Origin: DQWO01 sp964478545
GTDB taxonomy: Bacteria > Desulfobacterota > Anaeroferrophillalia > Anaeroferrophillales > Anaeroferrophillaceae
Length of the DNA stretch: 64,000 bases
Reading direction: 5' to 3'
Assembly (NCBI GenBank): GCA_964478545.1
Contig: CAYZIS010000011.1
Coordinates: 16,639 to 80,638, forward strand
In this document: positions 8,514 to 16,725 of the stretch, piece by piece
Position numbering within the stretch: position 1 is the first letter of the stretch
How the letters are laid out: every line of letters begins with the position of its first letter
Position numbers and translations under genes: made by a program
The notes under the pieces: generated by a model
Told to the model about the DNA's origin: nothing
The model's database searches: none
Seen by the model: only the letters and a program-made list of their open reading frames with translations

Positions 8514-8688
8514 AAGTGAATAATTAAATCTTATAAGTTTTCAAGATGTTCGGGTTTGGTTCAAGGTGGTTTTGGGCGCCTGGATGGGGGGCAGATTTTA
8601 AATCTGTTTCCCATTAGTGATTCGTGGTAGATGCCCGGGGACATTGCTTTAGCGCACCCAACAAACCGGCCATGAACAGGGAGGGAAT
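8514..8688. other. Intergenic region before sufC with one palindrome
   Basis: No gene seen. A GGGGCAGATTTTAAATCTGT palindrome with flanking CCC (about 8587-8613) resembles the GGGACAGTTTTTAAAACTGT hairpins inside family D at 20137 and 44874. No riboswitch or clear promoter was recognised. The sufC ribosome site GGGAGGG is at its right end. Confidence 0.4.
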
Positions 8689-9411
8689 ATGCTTAAAGTT
8701 GAAGACCTTTGGGTCAATGTCGGCGAAAAACAGGTTTTAAAAGGGGTGAATTTTGAGATTCCCAAAGGGCGTACCCATATCCTGTTTGGAAAAAATGGCT
8801 CCGGCAAAACCACCCTCTTGCTGACTTTGATCGGTTTCAGTAATTATAAAGTGGTTCAGGGACGGATTCTGTTCAAGGGAATTGATATTACCCGGATGCC
8901 CATTAACGAATGGGTGCAATTGGGTATGGGAGTCTCTTTCCAGCGACCGCCGACCGTCAGGGGGCTTTCAACCCGGCAGATGGCTGATATCTGCAACCGG
9001 TCAGGAATGGATTATACGAATTTGGCTGAACGGCTTAATTTTACCGATTTTCTTGATCGTGATCTTAATGTCGGCTTTTCCGGTGGTGAAATGAAACGGT
9101 CAGAAATACTGCAACTTATGCTGCAAAAGCCTGACTTTATCATGCTTGATGAGCCCGAATCAGGGGTTGATATTGAAAATATGCATCTCATCGGTGAGGT
9201 GGCCGGTGAACTTCTCCAGCGTCATTTGAACCGTACCCGGAAGCGCTCCGGCTTGATTATAACCCATACGGGCTATATCCTTGACTATCTCAACGCGGAT
9301 CTTGGTTATGTGATGATCGATGGGGCCATCGTCTGCTCGGGTAATCCTAACCAGATTTTTTCCACTATCAATGAAAAAGGTTTTGAGGAGTGTGCCCAAT
9401 GTGTCATTTAA
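8689..9411 (+). CDS. sufC: Fe-S cluster assembly ATPase SufC (SmsC-like)
   Basis: ABC-type ATPase that drives the SufB scaffold in Fe-S cluster assembly. In 240 residues it has Walker A GKNGSGKTTL (about 35-44), a Q-loop in MGVSFQRPP, the ABC signature FSGGEMKRSE, and Walker B FIMLDEPESGVD. No membrane segments. It is followed directly by a single SufB-type gene with a 13-base overlap. The absence of SufD, SufS, SufE and SufU and the C-then-B order match the minimal SUF (SMS) type described in anaerobes and archaea rather than the full SUF operon. The subtype is an inference from size and order. Confidence 0.9.
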   Translation: MLKVEDLWVNVGEKQVLKGVNFEIPKGRTHILFGKNGSGKTTLLLTLIGFSNYKVVQGRILFKGIDITRMPINEWVQLGMGVSFQRPPTVRGLSTRQMADICNRSGMDYTNLAERLNFTDFLDRDLNVGFSGGEMKRSEILQLMLQKPDFIMLDEPESGVDIENMHLIGEVAGELLQRHLNRTRKRSGLIITHTGYILDYLNADLGYVMIDGAIVCSGNPNQIFSTINEKGFEECAQCVI

Positions 9412-10622
9412 CTGATCAGCAGCGGCTGCTGGCCGAACAGGCCCAAGAGAAGGTTTGCCCGTATGCTGAGGATATTGATCTTAATGGTTATATTCATGAA
9501 CCAGAGCATGATCAGGTTCCGACCTATGATAAACTGTTGGCCGATGAGCGGGAAACCTTGGTGAAGGCTGGTTTTGACGTTGACGACCATGATCGGGCAG
9601 CAAGTTTTTTACAGGTAAACCATGAGATTGGCCACTGCAGCCGCCAGACGGAGGGTGTAGAGGTCATGCCCATGCGTCAGGCCCTGGAAAAGTATGATGG
9701 CCTTCCTGAATACTGGTGGCAGGCGGTTAAGCTTGACGCCGATAAGTATACGGCAAAAGTGGCGTTGGATTTTGATAATGGTTATTTTATCCGGGCGTTG
9801 GCTGGGACAAAAACCCAATTGCCGGTACAGGCCTGCTTATTTATGAACAGTGAGAAAGTGCTGCAGAATGTGCATAATATTATCGTGGTGGAAGAAGGGG
9901 CTGAACTGGAAATTATCAGCGGTTGTGCCACCTCCCACCAGCTGAAACAGGGGCTGCACCTAGGGGTCAGTGAACTATATATCAAAAAGAATGCCCGCCT
10001 CAGTTTTACCATGATCCATCATTGGGGTGAAGAGGTGATGACCCGGCCCCGCACCGTTGTCCAGGTGGAGGAAGGTGGAACTTATATTTCCAATTACATC
10101 AGTATGAAGAGGGTTCGTTCGCTGCAGATGTATCCTACGGCTTACCTGCGTGGCCGAGGGGCTACAGCCCGTTTCAACTCCATTGTGGCAGCTCCTTCCG
10201 GTTCTCATCTTGATATGGGGTCGCGGGTGGTATTGTCATATCCTGAATGTAAGGCTGAAGTTATTTCCCGGACGGTTTCCTTTGGTGGGGATATTATTGC
10301 CCGTGGTCACCTGATTGGTGAGGATCCTTCGGTGAAGGCGCATCTGGAATGTCATGGACTGATGCTCCGTAAGCATGGTCTGATCCATGCCATCCCGGAG
10401 TTGGAGGGTCGGGTTTCCGGGGTTGAAATGTCCCATGAAGCAGCAGTTGGCAAGATTGCTCAGGAAGAAGTTGAATATTTGATGGCCCGCGGCTTGTCTG
10501 AAGAAGAGGCAACTTCGACTATTGTCAGGGGTTTTTTAAATGTAGCGATAGAAGGATTGCCGGCCAGTTTGCAGAAGGATTTGGATGAGTTGATGGCAAA
10601 AAGCGATGAGGGTGGAATGTGA
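9399..10622 (+). CDS. sufB: Fe-S cluster assembly scaffold SufB/SufD family (SmsB-like)
   Basis: Partner of SufC, expected to form the cluster-assembling complex. From the ATG at 9399 it has 407 residues; GAGGAG lies 8 bases upstream, and a GTG at 9390 is the alternative. The central right-handed beta-helix region (about 140-330) contains VEEGAELEIISGC, GWG-poor repeats and SRTVSFGGDIIARGHLIGED, ending with the HEAAVGKIAQEEVEYLMARG motif typical of the family. It is shorter than E. coli SufB (495 residues), again fitting the SMS type. N-terminal cysteines (CHLTDQ, VCPYAED) could bind metal; this is speculative. Confidence 0.87.
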   Translation: MCHLTDQQRLLAEQAQEKVCPYAEDIDLNGYIHEPEHDQVPTYDKLLADERETLVKAGFDVDDHDRAASFLQVNHEIGHCSRQTEGVEVMPMRQALEKYDGLPEYWWQAVKLDADKYTAKVALDFDNGYFIRALAGTKTQLPVQACLFMNSEKVLQNVHNIIVVEEGAELEIISGCATSHQLKQGLHLGVSELYIKKNARLSFTMIHHWGEEVMTRPRTVVQVEEGGTYISNYISMKRVRSLQMYPTAYLRGRGATARFNSIVAAPSGSHLDMGSRVVLSYPECKAEVISRTVSFGGDIIARGHLIGEDPSVKAHLECHGLMLRKHGLIHAIPELEGRVSGVEMSHEAAVGKIAQEEVEYLMARGLSEEEATSTIVRGFLNVAIEGLPASLQKDLDELMAKSDEGGM

Positions 10623-10633
10623 GTGCGCGAAAA

Positions 10634-10680
10634 TTTTTCCGCAAATTTTGCGTATGCGAAAAAATTGCGGAATATTTTTA
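10634..10680 (+). terminator. Hairpin after sufB, probable terminator
   Basis: TTCCGCAAATTTTGCG and CGAAAAAATTGCGGAA form a long imperfect stem with a TAT loop, followed by an AT-rich ATATTTTT tract. It lies 14 bases after the sufB stop, where a terminator is expected. The stem is AU-rich, so its strength is uncertain. Confidence 0.5.
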
Positions 10681-10876
10681 TGGTTTTCACCCGGTCTGTA
10701 TGCCGCGGAGGTTTTAAAACGTTTCCAATGATGATCAGTGGATGATGACCGAGAATTCTGTAATTGTCTGGTTTTTATTACTTTTTTCTATCTGATTGCA
10801 GCTTGGCAATAAAAGATGGTAGATTTCCGTTCGGCAAACATGAAAATATAATTTTTATTCATATCTGGAATAATTG

Positions 10877-10904
10877 TTGCAACCGCTCTTTTGCCGTTTA
10901 TAAG
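10877..10904 (+). promoter_or_regulatory. Candidate cooS promoter
   Basis: TTGCAA (10877-10882) and TATAAG (10899-10904) are separated by 16 bases, about 60 bases before the cooS ATG. It is the best match to a housekeeping promoter in the 339-base gap between sufB and cooS. A perfect palindrome lies just downstream, over the expected start site. Confidence 0.4.
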
Positions 10905-10913
10905 TGAGGCAAT

Positions 10914-10934
10914 TTATTATTGAACGAATAATAA
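10914..10934. promoter_or_regulatory. 21-bp palindrome, candidate operator of cooS
   Basis: A perfect inverted repeat, TTATTATT-N5-AATAATAA, lies 9 bases after the candidate -10 and 15 bases before the AAGGAGG ribosome site. Its position over the start site suits a repressor. The half-sites do not match my memory of CooA or RcoM boxes, so the regulator is unknown. In AT-rich DNA such a palindrome can also arise by chance. Confidence 0.4.
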
Positions 10935-10961
10935 CTAAACAACGCTATCAAGGAGGTAGTA

Positions 10962-12926
10962 ATGGCCAAAGAATTGAACATTCAGGAAGCTAGTATCTGT
11001 GAAACCACTCTTCAGATGCTGGAAAAAGCAAAAAGAGATGGGGTACAGACCTGTTTTGACCGGGCAAACGATATGGCAGTTTGTCCGATTGGTAGTAAAT
11101 CTGCCTGTTGTAAGAACTGTTCCATGGGTCCTTGCCGTTTGAGCCCGAAAGATCCCTATGCGAAAGTAGGTGTTTGCGGAGCGACCATTGATACTATCCA
11201 GGCCCGTAACTTTGCCCGTATGGTTGTTGGTGGTGCTGCCGCCCATACCGACCACGGGATGTCGATACTGGACCTGTTTAAAGAAGTTGTCCAGGGTAAA
11301 ATTACCGATTATAGCATTAAAGATGTGGACAAACTGAAATATGTCTGCAGTGAAATTGATATTCCCATTACTGTTGAAGTGGACGGGGAAGTTAAGGATC
11401 GCGAAGTCAAGGAAATGGCTTTGGAGCTGGCTGAAGAACTGGAACGAACCTACACCCAGGTGGAAGGTGAGATTCCGTTTATGAAGCGGGTGCCGGAAAA
11501 AACCCTGGAGGATTGGCGGGAATTGGGCATTGTCCCCCGTGGGGCCATGCGTGAAATCATGGAAATGATGCACCATACCCATATCGGGGTTGACCAGGAA
11601 TATAACAATATCACCAAGCAGTTCCAGCGCACGGCTTTGTCCGATGGTTGGGGCGGTTCCATGGTTGCCACCGAGCTGTCTGATATTCTCTATGGGACTC
11701 CGAAAGCTATTCATGCCATGACGGATATGGGTTGCCTGGATGAAGCGTCAGTCAACGTTATCATTCACGGCCATGAGCCCGGCTTGTTTGAATCGATGAT
11801 CGACGCTTGCAACGATCCGAAGAATATCGAAAAAGCCAAGGCTGCCGGTGCCAAGGGTATCGTCCTAGGCGGCATGTGCTGTTCCGGGGCCGAAGTGATG
11901 ATGCGCCATGGGATACCCCATATCGGTAACTTCCTTTCCGCTGAACCGGTGATTGTCACCGGGGCTATCGATGCCATGGGTGTTGATATCCAGTGCATCA
12001 TGCAGGGTCTGGCACCGCTGTCCGAGTGTTATGGTACCAAGTTTATAACTACCAACTCCCGGGCTCATATTGAAGGCGCTATCCATGTGCAATTGGATGA
12101 AGCTAAGCCCCGTGAATGCGTTGATAAAATTGTTGACATGGCCATTGAGCGTTATAAAAATCGCACCAGGCCGGTAGAAATCCCTAAACATACACAGATG
12201 AGCATTTCCGGGATTTCCCATGAATATATTAACTATGCGCTGGGTGGTACCTACCGTGCTTCTTATACGCCGCTGAATGACAATATCATCAATGGCCGTA
12301 TCCGCGGGCTTGCCGGCGTCGTCGGTTGCACCAATCCCCGAGTCAAACATGACTGGGTCCACGTGGAAGTGGTTAAAGAGCTGATCAAGAATAATGTCTT
12401 GGTCGTTCAGACTGGTTGTTCCGCCATCTCGCTGGCCAAGGCCGGCCTGATGACTCCGGAAGCGGCCAAATACTGTGGCGATGGCCTGGCGGAAGTATGC
12501 GAGACTACCGGTCTGCCGCCGGTCCTTAACATGGGTTCCTGTGTCGACAATAGCCGTATCCTGATTGCTGCCGCTGAGATGGTTAAAACCGGTGGCCTGG
12601 GTGACAAGATCTCTGATCTGCCGGTGGCCGGTTCGGCGCCTGAATGGATGAGTGAAAAGGCTATCTCTATCGGTCAGTATTTTGTTTCCTCCGGGGTCTA
12701 CACTGTTTTGGGGGTTAGCTTCCCGGTTACCGATAACACCAAGTTCAAAGACTTGCTGTTCAAGGGTCTGGAAGAACAGCATGGCGGTATGTGGGATTTC
12801 GCCAAGGATCCGTATGAACATGCCCAGAAGATAATCGACCATATTGACAAGAAACGTGCAGCCCTGGGTATCCAGGAAAAGAAAGAGCGTAAACTCTTCG
12901 ATATGGCTGACCGTCGCGATATGTAA
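10962..12926 (+). CDS. cooS: Anaerobic carbon monoxide dehydrogenase, catalytic subunit
   Basis: Ni-Fe CODH that interconverts CO and CO2. The 654-residue protein has the N-terminal cysteine cluster for the B and D [4Fe-4S] centres (about 48-80: CPIGSKSACCKNCSMGPC then VGVCGA), a HGHEPGLFESMI histidine site, and the C-cluster region with GVVGCTNPRVKHDW, VVQTGCSAISLAKAG and MGSCVDNSRI. AAGGAGG lies just upstream. It stands alone: no CooF ferredoxin, CooC nickel chaperone, hydrogenase or acetyl-CoA synthase subunit is next to it, and it ends at a strong terminator. It could act in CO oxidation, CO detoxification or, with distant genes, the Wood-Ljungdahl pathway; the window does not decide. Confidence 0.96.
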   Translation: MAKELNIQEASICETTLQMLEKAKRDGVQTCFDRANDMAVCPIGSKSACCKNCSMGPCRLSPKDPYAKVGVCGATIDTIQARNFARMVVGGAAAHTDHGMSILDLFKEVVQGKITDYSIKDVDKLKYVCSEIDIPITVEVDGEVKDREVKEMALELAEELERTYTQVEGEIPFMKRVPEKTLEDWRELGIVPRGAMREIMEMMHHTHIGVDQEYNNITKQFQRTALSDGWGGSMVATELSDILYGTPKAIHAMTDMGCLDEASVNVIIHGHEPGLFESMIDACNDPKNIEKAKAAGAKGIVLGGMCCSGAEVMMRHGIPHIGNFLSAEPVIVTGAIDAMGVDIQCIMQGLAPLSECYGTKFITTNSRAHIEGAIHVQLDEAKPRECVDKIVDMAIERYKNRTRPVEIPKHTQMSISGISHEYINYALGGTYRASYTPLNDNIINGRIRGLAGVVGCTNPRVKHDWVHVEVVKELIKNNVLVVQTGCSAISLAKAGLMTPEAAKYCGDGLAEVCETTGLPPVLNMGSCVDNSRILIAAAEMVKTGGLGDKISDLPVAGSAPEWMSEKAISIGQYFVSSGVYTVLGVSFPVTDNTKFKDLLFKGLEEQHGGMWDFAKDPYEHAQKIIDHIDKKRAALGIQEKKERKLFDMADRRDM

Positions 12927-12954
12927 GTCTTGTCAGCTCTTGAGTAAGTCTGTG

Positions 12955-12988
12955 AAAGCCCCCGGCATTCCTGCCGGGGGCTTTTTAT
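12955..12988 (+). terminator. Rho-independent terminator of cooS
   Basis: AAAGCCCCCGGCA, loop TTCC, TGCCGGGGGCTTT, followed by a TTTATTTCTT tract. A 13-bp, very GC-rich stem 29 bases after the cooS stop; textbook form. Confidence 0.93.
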
Positions 12989-13119
12989 TTCTTGACATGA
13001 ACAAGTGAGTTTCATAAGTAGTGTTGTTGGTATTGTAAAAGCTCCACTTTCTTGGTTCAAATCATGAAAATATAAAAAGAGATTAACCTCGAAACACTCG
13101 AAAGAATATGTACCATGAA

Positions 13120-13268
13120 CCTAAATTGAGCGGTTAGCTATTAGTTTAATGATTACAAGATGTTGGCTACTGCAAACTTTCACTCATTGGGTGTTATTTT
13201 TCATCAACGTAATGTCTTGATTTTTTAAAGCTAAACGCTGATAGCTAACAGCTAATCGCTTAACTTAG
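13120..13268 (+). repeat. Family B inverted-repeat element (upstream of proS)
   Basis: Bounded by CCTAAATTGAGCGGTTAGC and GCTAATCGCTTAACTTAGG, a near-perfect 19-base terminal inverted repeat. The inside reads ATGATTACAAGATGTTGGC and CATTGGGTGTTATTTTTC. Other copies: 17985-18215 (double), 29893, 45819, 50867 (inverted), with fragments at 23344 and 41840. It fills the middle of the 499-base gap between cooS and proS; the flanking 150 bases on each side show no gene. Confidence 0.9.
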
Positions 13269-13425
13269 GATGAAGAAAAGAAGAGCATGAAGAAGCAAGA
13301 ATTTAAAACTTCATGCCCTTCATGGTAAAAATAAAAGTTAATTTTGAATAAATAAATTCATTGGGCGGAGTACCACCGCTGATTTTTGCGATATGATACG
13401 AACTTCAAGAAGGAGTTGAACCATT

Positions 13426-15168
13426 ATGCGTTTTTCCAAAATGTATATTCCCACGTTAAAAGAAGATCCAACGGAAGCGGAGGTCATCAGCCATAAATTG
13501 ATGTTGCGGGCCGGGATGATCCGCCGTCTGGCTGCCGGCATCTACGCCTATCTGCCATTGGGACTCATGGCTATTCGCAATGTTGAGCGGATCGTCAGAG
13601 AGGAAATGAACCGGGCAGGAGCCCAGGAGTTATTGCTGCCGGGGGTTCAGCCGGCGGAGCTCTGGCAGGAAAGTGGCCGCTGGGACCAGTATGGTAAGGA
13701 ATTGTTACGCTTTACCGATCGTCATCAGCGGGGATTTTGTCTCGGACCCACCCACGAAGAGGTGATTACTGATCTTGTCCGCCATGAAATCCGTTCTTAT
13801 CGGCAGCTGCCGCTGAACTTCTACCAGATTCAGACCAAATTTCGGGATGAAATCAGGCCGCGCTTCGGGCTTATGCGTGGGCGGGAATTTATCATGAAAG
13901 ATGGCTACAGTTTTGATGTTGATGACCAGATGGCTGAAAAGAGCTACCATGTCATGTTTGCTGCATATGATCGGATTTTTAAACGCTGTGGACTTGATTT
14001 TCGCGCAGTTGAGGCGGATAGTGGCGCCATTGGTGGCAGTTTTTCCCATGAATTTGTGGTGCTGGCCAATTCGGGTGAAGATGGAGTGGCGACCTGTAGC
14101 GAATGCAGCTATGCCGCCAATCTGGAAAAAGCTGAACGGGCTTGTCCGGCTCCCGAAGTGGGGGGGGGAGATCGAAGTATGGTGCCGGCTATGGAAGAAA
14201 TATCGACTCCGGATTGTGGTACCATCGAGGAAGTGTGTGCTTTCCTCAAAATTGAACCACGGGAAACCGTTAAATCAATGGTCTATGAAAGTGATCAGGG
14301 TTTATGTATGGTGGTAGTTAATGGCGCCAGACAGGTGAGTGAGACTAAGTTGAAAGCACTTTTGGGAGTTCAATGGGTGGAATTGGCTGAAGAGGCAAAG
14401 ATTAACGAGGCTTTTGCAACTAGAGCCGGATCTTTGGGGCCGGTGACGGTGAAGATAGAAGTTGTTGCTGATCAGGAACTTGCGGGAATGTCCTCGCTGG
14501 TTTGCGGAGCCAATCGTGATGGTTTCCATTTGCGGCACGTGGTTTATGGTCGGGACTTTACCGCCTCCCAGGTTGGTGATCTGGTGGAAGTGCAGGCCGG
14601 TGATGCCTGCCCCCGCTGTGGGGCAGTGATGGAAGTGGTCCGGGGGATTGAGGTCGGGCATATTTTTAAGCTGGGGGTCAAATACAGTCAAGCTTTATCC
14701 GCCACCTTTCTGGATCAGCATGGTAAGGAAAAATTGATGGTTATGGGTTGTTATGGGATCGGGATTGGCCGGACGGTGGCCGCTGCCATTGAGCAGAACC
14801 ATGATGAGCAGGGAATGATGCTGCCCTATGCCCTGTCCCCTTTTAAAGTTGCCCTGCTTTGCCTGGACACTAAAAATGAGGAGGTAGTGGCCTACTGTGA
14901 TCAGCTGTATGCCCTACTGCAGGAACGAGGTATTGAAACCCTCTACGATGACCGGAACGAACGGCCGGGAATAAAATTCAAGGATGCTGATCTTATCGGT
15001 ATGCCTTTGAGGTTGACGGTTGGAAGAAAAGGTTTTTCCCGGGGCATCCTGGAAGTAAAAGAGCGTCGTGCGGGTGATAGTGTCGAGATTCCGATTGATG
15101 ATGTAGCCCAACTTTGGGAAATGATTGAGAAACTGGTTGCTGATGATCAGGGTATTTCACCTCTATAA
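13426..15168 (+). CDS. proS: Prolyl-tRNA synthetase, bacterial type
   Basis: Charges tRNA-Pro. At 580 residues it is the bacterial (ProS type 1) form with an inserted YbaK-like editing domain between about residues 230 and 390. Class II motifs are visible: LPGVQPAELWQESGRW, motif 2 FRDEIRPRFGLMRGREFIMKD (residues split here: FRDEIRPRFGL and MRGREFIMKD), and motif 3 GCYGIGIGRTVAAAIEQ. A C-terminal anticodon domain follows. AAGGAG precedes the ATG. It overlaps ftsE by 26 bases. Confidence 0.96.
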   Translation: MRFSKMYIPTLKEDPTEAEVISHKLMLRAGMIRRLAAGIYAYLPLGLMAIRNVERIVREEMNRAGAQELLLPGVQPAELWQESGRWDQYGKELLRFTDRHQRGFCLGPTHEEVITDLVRHEIRSYRQLPLNFYQIQTKFRDEIRPRFGLMRGREFIMKDGYSFDVDDQMAEKSYHVMFAAYDRIFKRCGLDFRAVEADSGAIGGSFSHEFVVLANSGEDGVATCSECSYAANLEKAERACPAPEVGGGDRSMVPAMEEISTPDCGTIEEVCAFLKIEPRETVKSMVYESDQGLCMVVVNGARQVSETKLKALLGVQWVELAEEAKINEAFATRAGSLGPVTVKIEVVADQELAGMSSLVCGANRDGFHLRHVVYGRDFTASQVGDLVEVQAGDACPRCGAVMEVVRGIEVGHIFKLGVKYSQALSATFLDQHGKEKLMVMGCYGIGIGRTVAAAIEQNHDEQGMMLPYALSPFKVALLCLDTKNEEVVAYCDQLYALLQERGIETLYDDRNERPGIKFKDADLIGMPLRLTVGRKGFSRGILEVKERRAGDSVEIPIDDVAQLWEMIEKLVADDQGISPL

Positions 15169-15820
15169 AAATTACCTGCCTACGGTTGCGGTGTTGCAGG
15201 ATGTTTCCTTTACGCTTGAGGCGGGTGATTTTGTCTTTTTGACCGGCGCAAGTGGGGCGGGTAAAACTACTCTGCTGCGCTTGCTGTTTGCGGCCGAACG
15301 TCCGAAATCCGGCCAGATATTGATTGACGGGAAAAATATTACCAGCTTTTCACGTCGCCGGATTGCCCATGTTCGCCGGTCCATCGGGGTAGTTTTCCAG
15401 GACTTCAAGCTCATCACCTACCGGACGGTTTTTGATAATGTGGCCCTGGTGCTGGAAATTACCGGAACCCCTCGCAATGAAATTAAAAAGCGGGTGTGGA
15501 AGGTGTTGAAACTGGTGGGTATTGAGCAGAAGCTCTACCGTTACCCGCTGGAGTTGTCCGGAGGGGAGCAGCAGCGGGTGGCTATTGCCCGGGCCCTGGT
15601 TAATGATCCGCAGATTATCCTCGCGGATGAGCCAACCGGCAATCTTGATTTTGAGATTACCACCGAAATCATGAATATTTTAAATAATGTCAATGCCCAG
15701 GGAACGACGGTAATGGTGGCTACCCATAATCAGTTGCTGTTGCAGAAATTCAAACGGAAAATATTTGCCCTGCATAACGGGATGCTGCACGAAGACGTTT
15801 TGTCCAAAGAAAATCAATGA
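15143..15820 (+). CDS. ftsE: Cell division ATP-binding protein FtsE
   Basis: ATPase of the FtsEX complex, which couples the division ring to periplasmic peptidoglycan cleavage. The 225-residue protein has Walker A GASGAGKTTL, signature LSGGEQQRVAIARAL, and Walker B IILADEPTGNLD. The ATG at 15143 is chosen over the one at 15125 because MIRVFHLYKNY matches the usual FtsE N-terminus (MIRFEHVSKxY); either way it starts inside proS, in another frame. Its stop overlaps the ftsX start by 4 bases. Confidence 0.95.
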   Translation: MIRVFHLYKNYLPTVAVLQDVSFTLEAGDFVFLTGASGAGKTTLLRLLFAAERPKSGQILIDGKNITSFSRRRIAHVRRSIGVVFQDFKLITYRTVFDNVALVLEITGTPRNEIKKRVWKVLKLVGIEQKLYRYPLELSGGEQQRVAIARALVNDPQIILADEPTGNLDFEITTEIMNILNNVNAQGTTVMVATHNQLLLQKFKRKIFALHNGMLHEDVLSKENQ

Positions 15821-16716
15821 ATATAACCTACCTCTATTATCTGCTGAAATCAACCTACCAGAATATCCGCCAGCACCTGGTTATTAATCTGATTTCCATT
15901 TTTACTATTACCTTTTCCCTGGTAATCTTTGGTTTGTACTCATTCGGCTACTTGAATCTTCAGAAAACCTTGAACGACTGGCGGTCTGATTTTCAGGTGA
16001 TAGTGTACCTGCAGGATTCAATCAGTCACCAGCAGCTGAAATCTTTACGGCATCTCTGCGAGTCTCATCCGGCGGTTTCCCGGGTTGTTTATGTTGACAA
16101 GAATAAAGCGATGCAGCATTTCAGGCAATCGCTGGGGAAGGATTCCACCTTGCTGCAGGGGCTGAAGGGTAACCCCCTGCCTGCCTCACTTGAACTGCAG
16201 CTGAAAAGCAAGGTGCAGGGTATGCAGACGGTAGAAAGTCTTGTTGACCGTATTAGACGGAAGCCTGGGGTGGATGAGCTGCAGTATGGTCAGCAGTGGC
16301 TTAATCACTTTTTTTCAATTATGAGATTGTTGCATATATTTGGTCTCGGGATTACAGGCTTTCTATTCTTTGTTACTATCTTTATTGTTTCTAATACCAT
16401 CAAATTATCCTTTTATTCCCGCCGGGATGCCATTGATATTATGGAGTTGGTGGGTGCTACCCGGTTTTATATTGCCATTCCTTATTTGTTGGAAGGGTTA
16501 TTTCAGGGATTAATTGCTTCACTGCTGTCCGTTGCTGCAATTTATGGTATTTATTACTATCTGGTTGCCTGGCTGCAGGGAAGTTTTCCCTTTCTTCAAG
16601 GGATGGTTTCTCTGACTTTTTTTACCCCCCGCATGCTTGCTGGTTTTTTAATTCTTGGAGTTTTGTTGGGAGGGCTGGGTTTCCTGGTATCTTTTAAATG
16701 GATAAGAGGAAATTGA
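15817..16716 (+). CDS. ftsX: Cell division protein FtsX
   Basis: Integral membrane partner of FtsE. The 299-residue protein has one membrane helix near residues 25-45, a periplasmic domain (about 50-165) that in relatives binds the EnvC coiled coil, then three helices (about 170-195, 225-250 and 275-295). The FtsX-domain signature AIDIMELVGAT is present. It is coupled to ftsE by ATGA and lies 9 bases before the EnvC-like gene, which supports a functional trio. Confidence 0.94.
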   Translation: MNITYLYYLLKSTYQNIRQHLVINLISIFTITFSLVIFGLYSFGYLNLQKTLNDWRSDFQVIVYLQDSISHQQLKSLRHLCESHPAVSRVVYVDKNKAMQHFRQSLGKDSTLLQGLKGNPLPASLELQLKSKVQGMQTVESLVDRIRRKPGVDELQYGQQWLNHFFSIMRLLHIFGLGITGFLFFVTIFIVSNTIKLSFYSRRDAIDIMELVGATRFYIAIPYLLEGLFQGLIASLLSVAAIYGIYYYLVAWLQGSFPFLQGMVSLTFFTPRMLAGFLILGVLLGGLGFLVSFKWIRGN

Positions 16717-16725
16717 TCTGGCGCT

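Noticed and set aside
8514..8688. A riboswitch or structured leader upstream of sufC
   Set aside because: Apart from one palindrome related to family D, no known aptamer pattern was recognised.
10935..11714. A 259-codon open frame on the minus strand opposite the start of cooS
   Set aside because: Same reason: a shadow of the CooS N-terminal coding region, with a composition not like real proteins.
11865..12842. A 325-codon open frame on the minus strand opposite cooS
   Set aside because: It is the antisense shadow of a clearly conserved gene with strong codon structure; no ribosome site and no recognisable domain.
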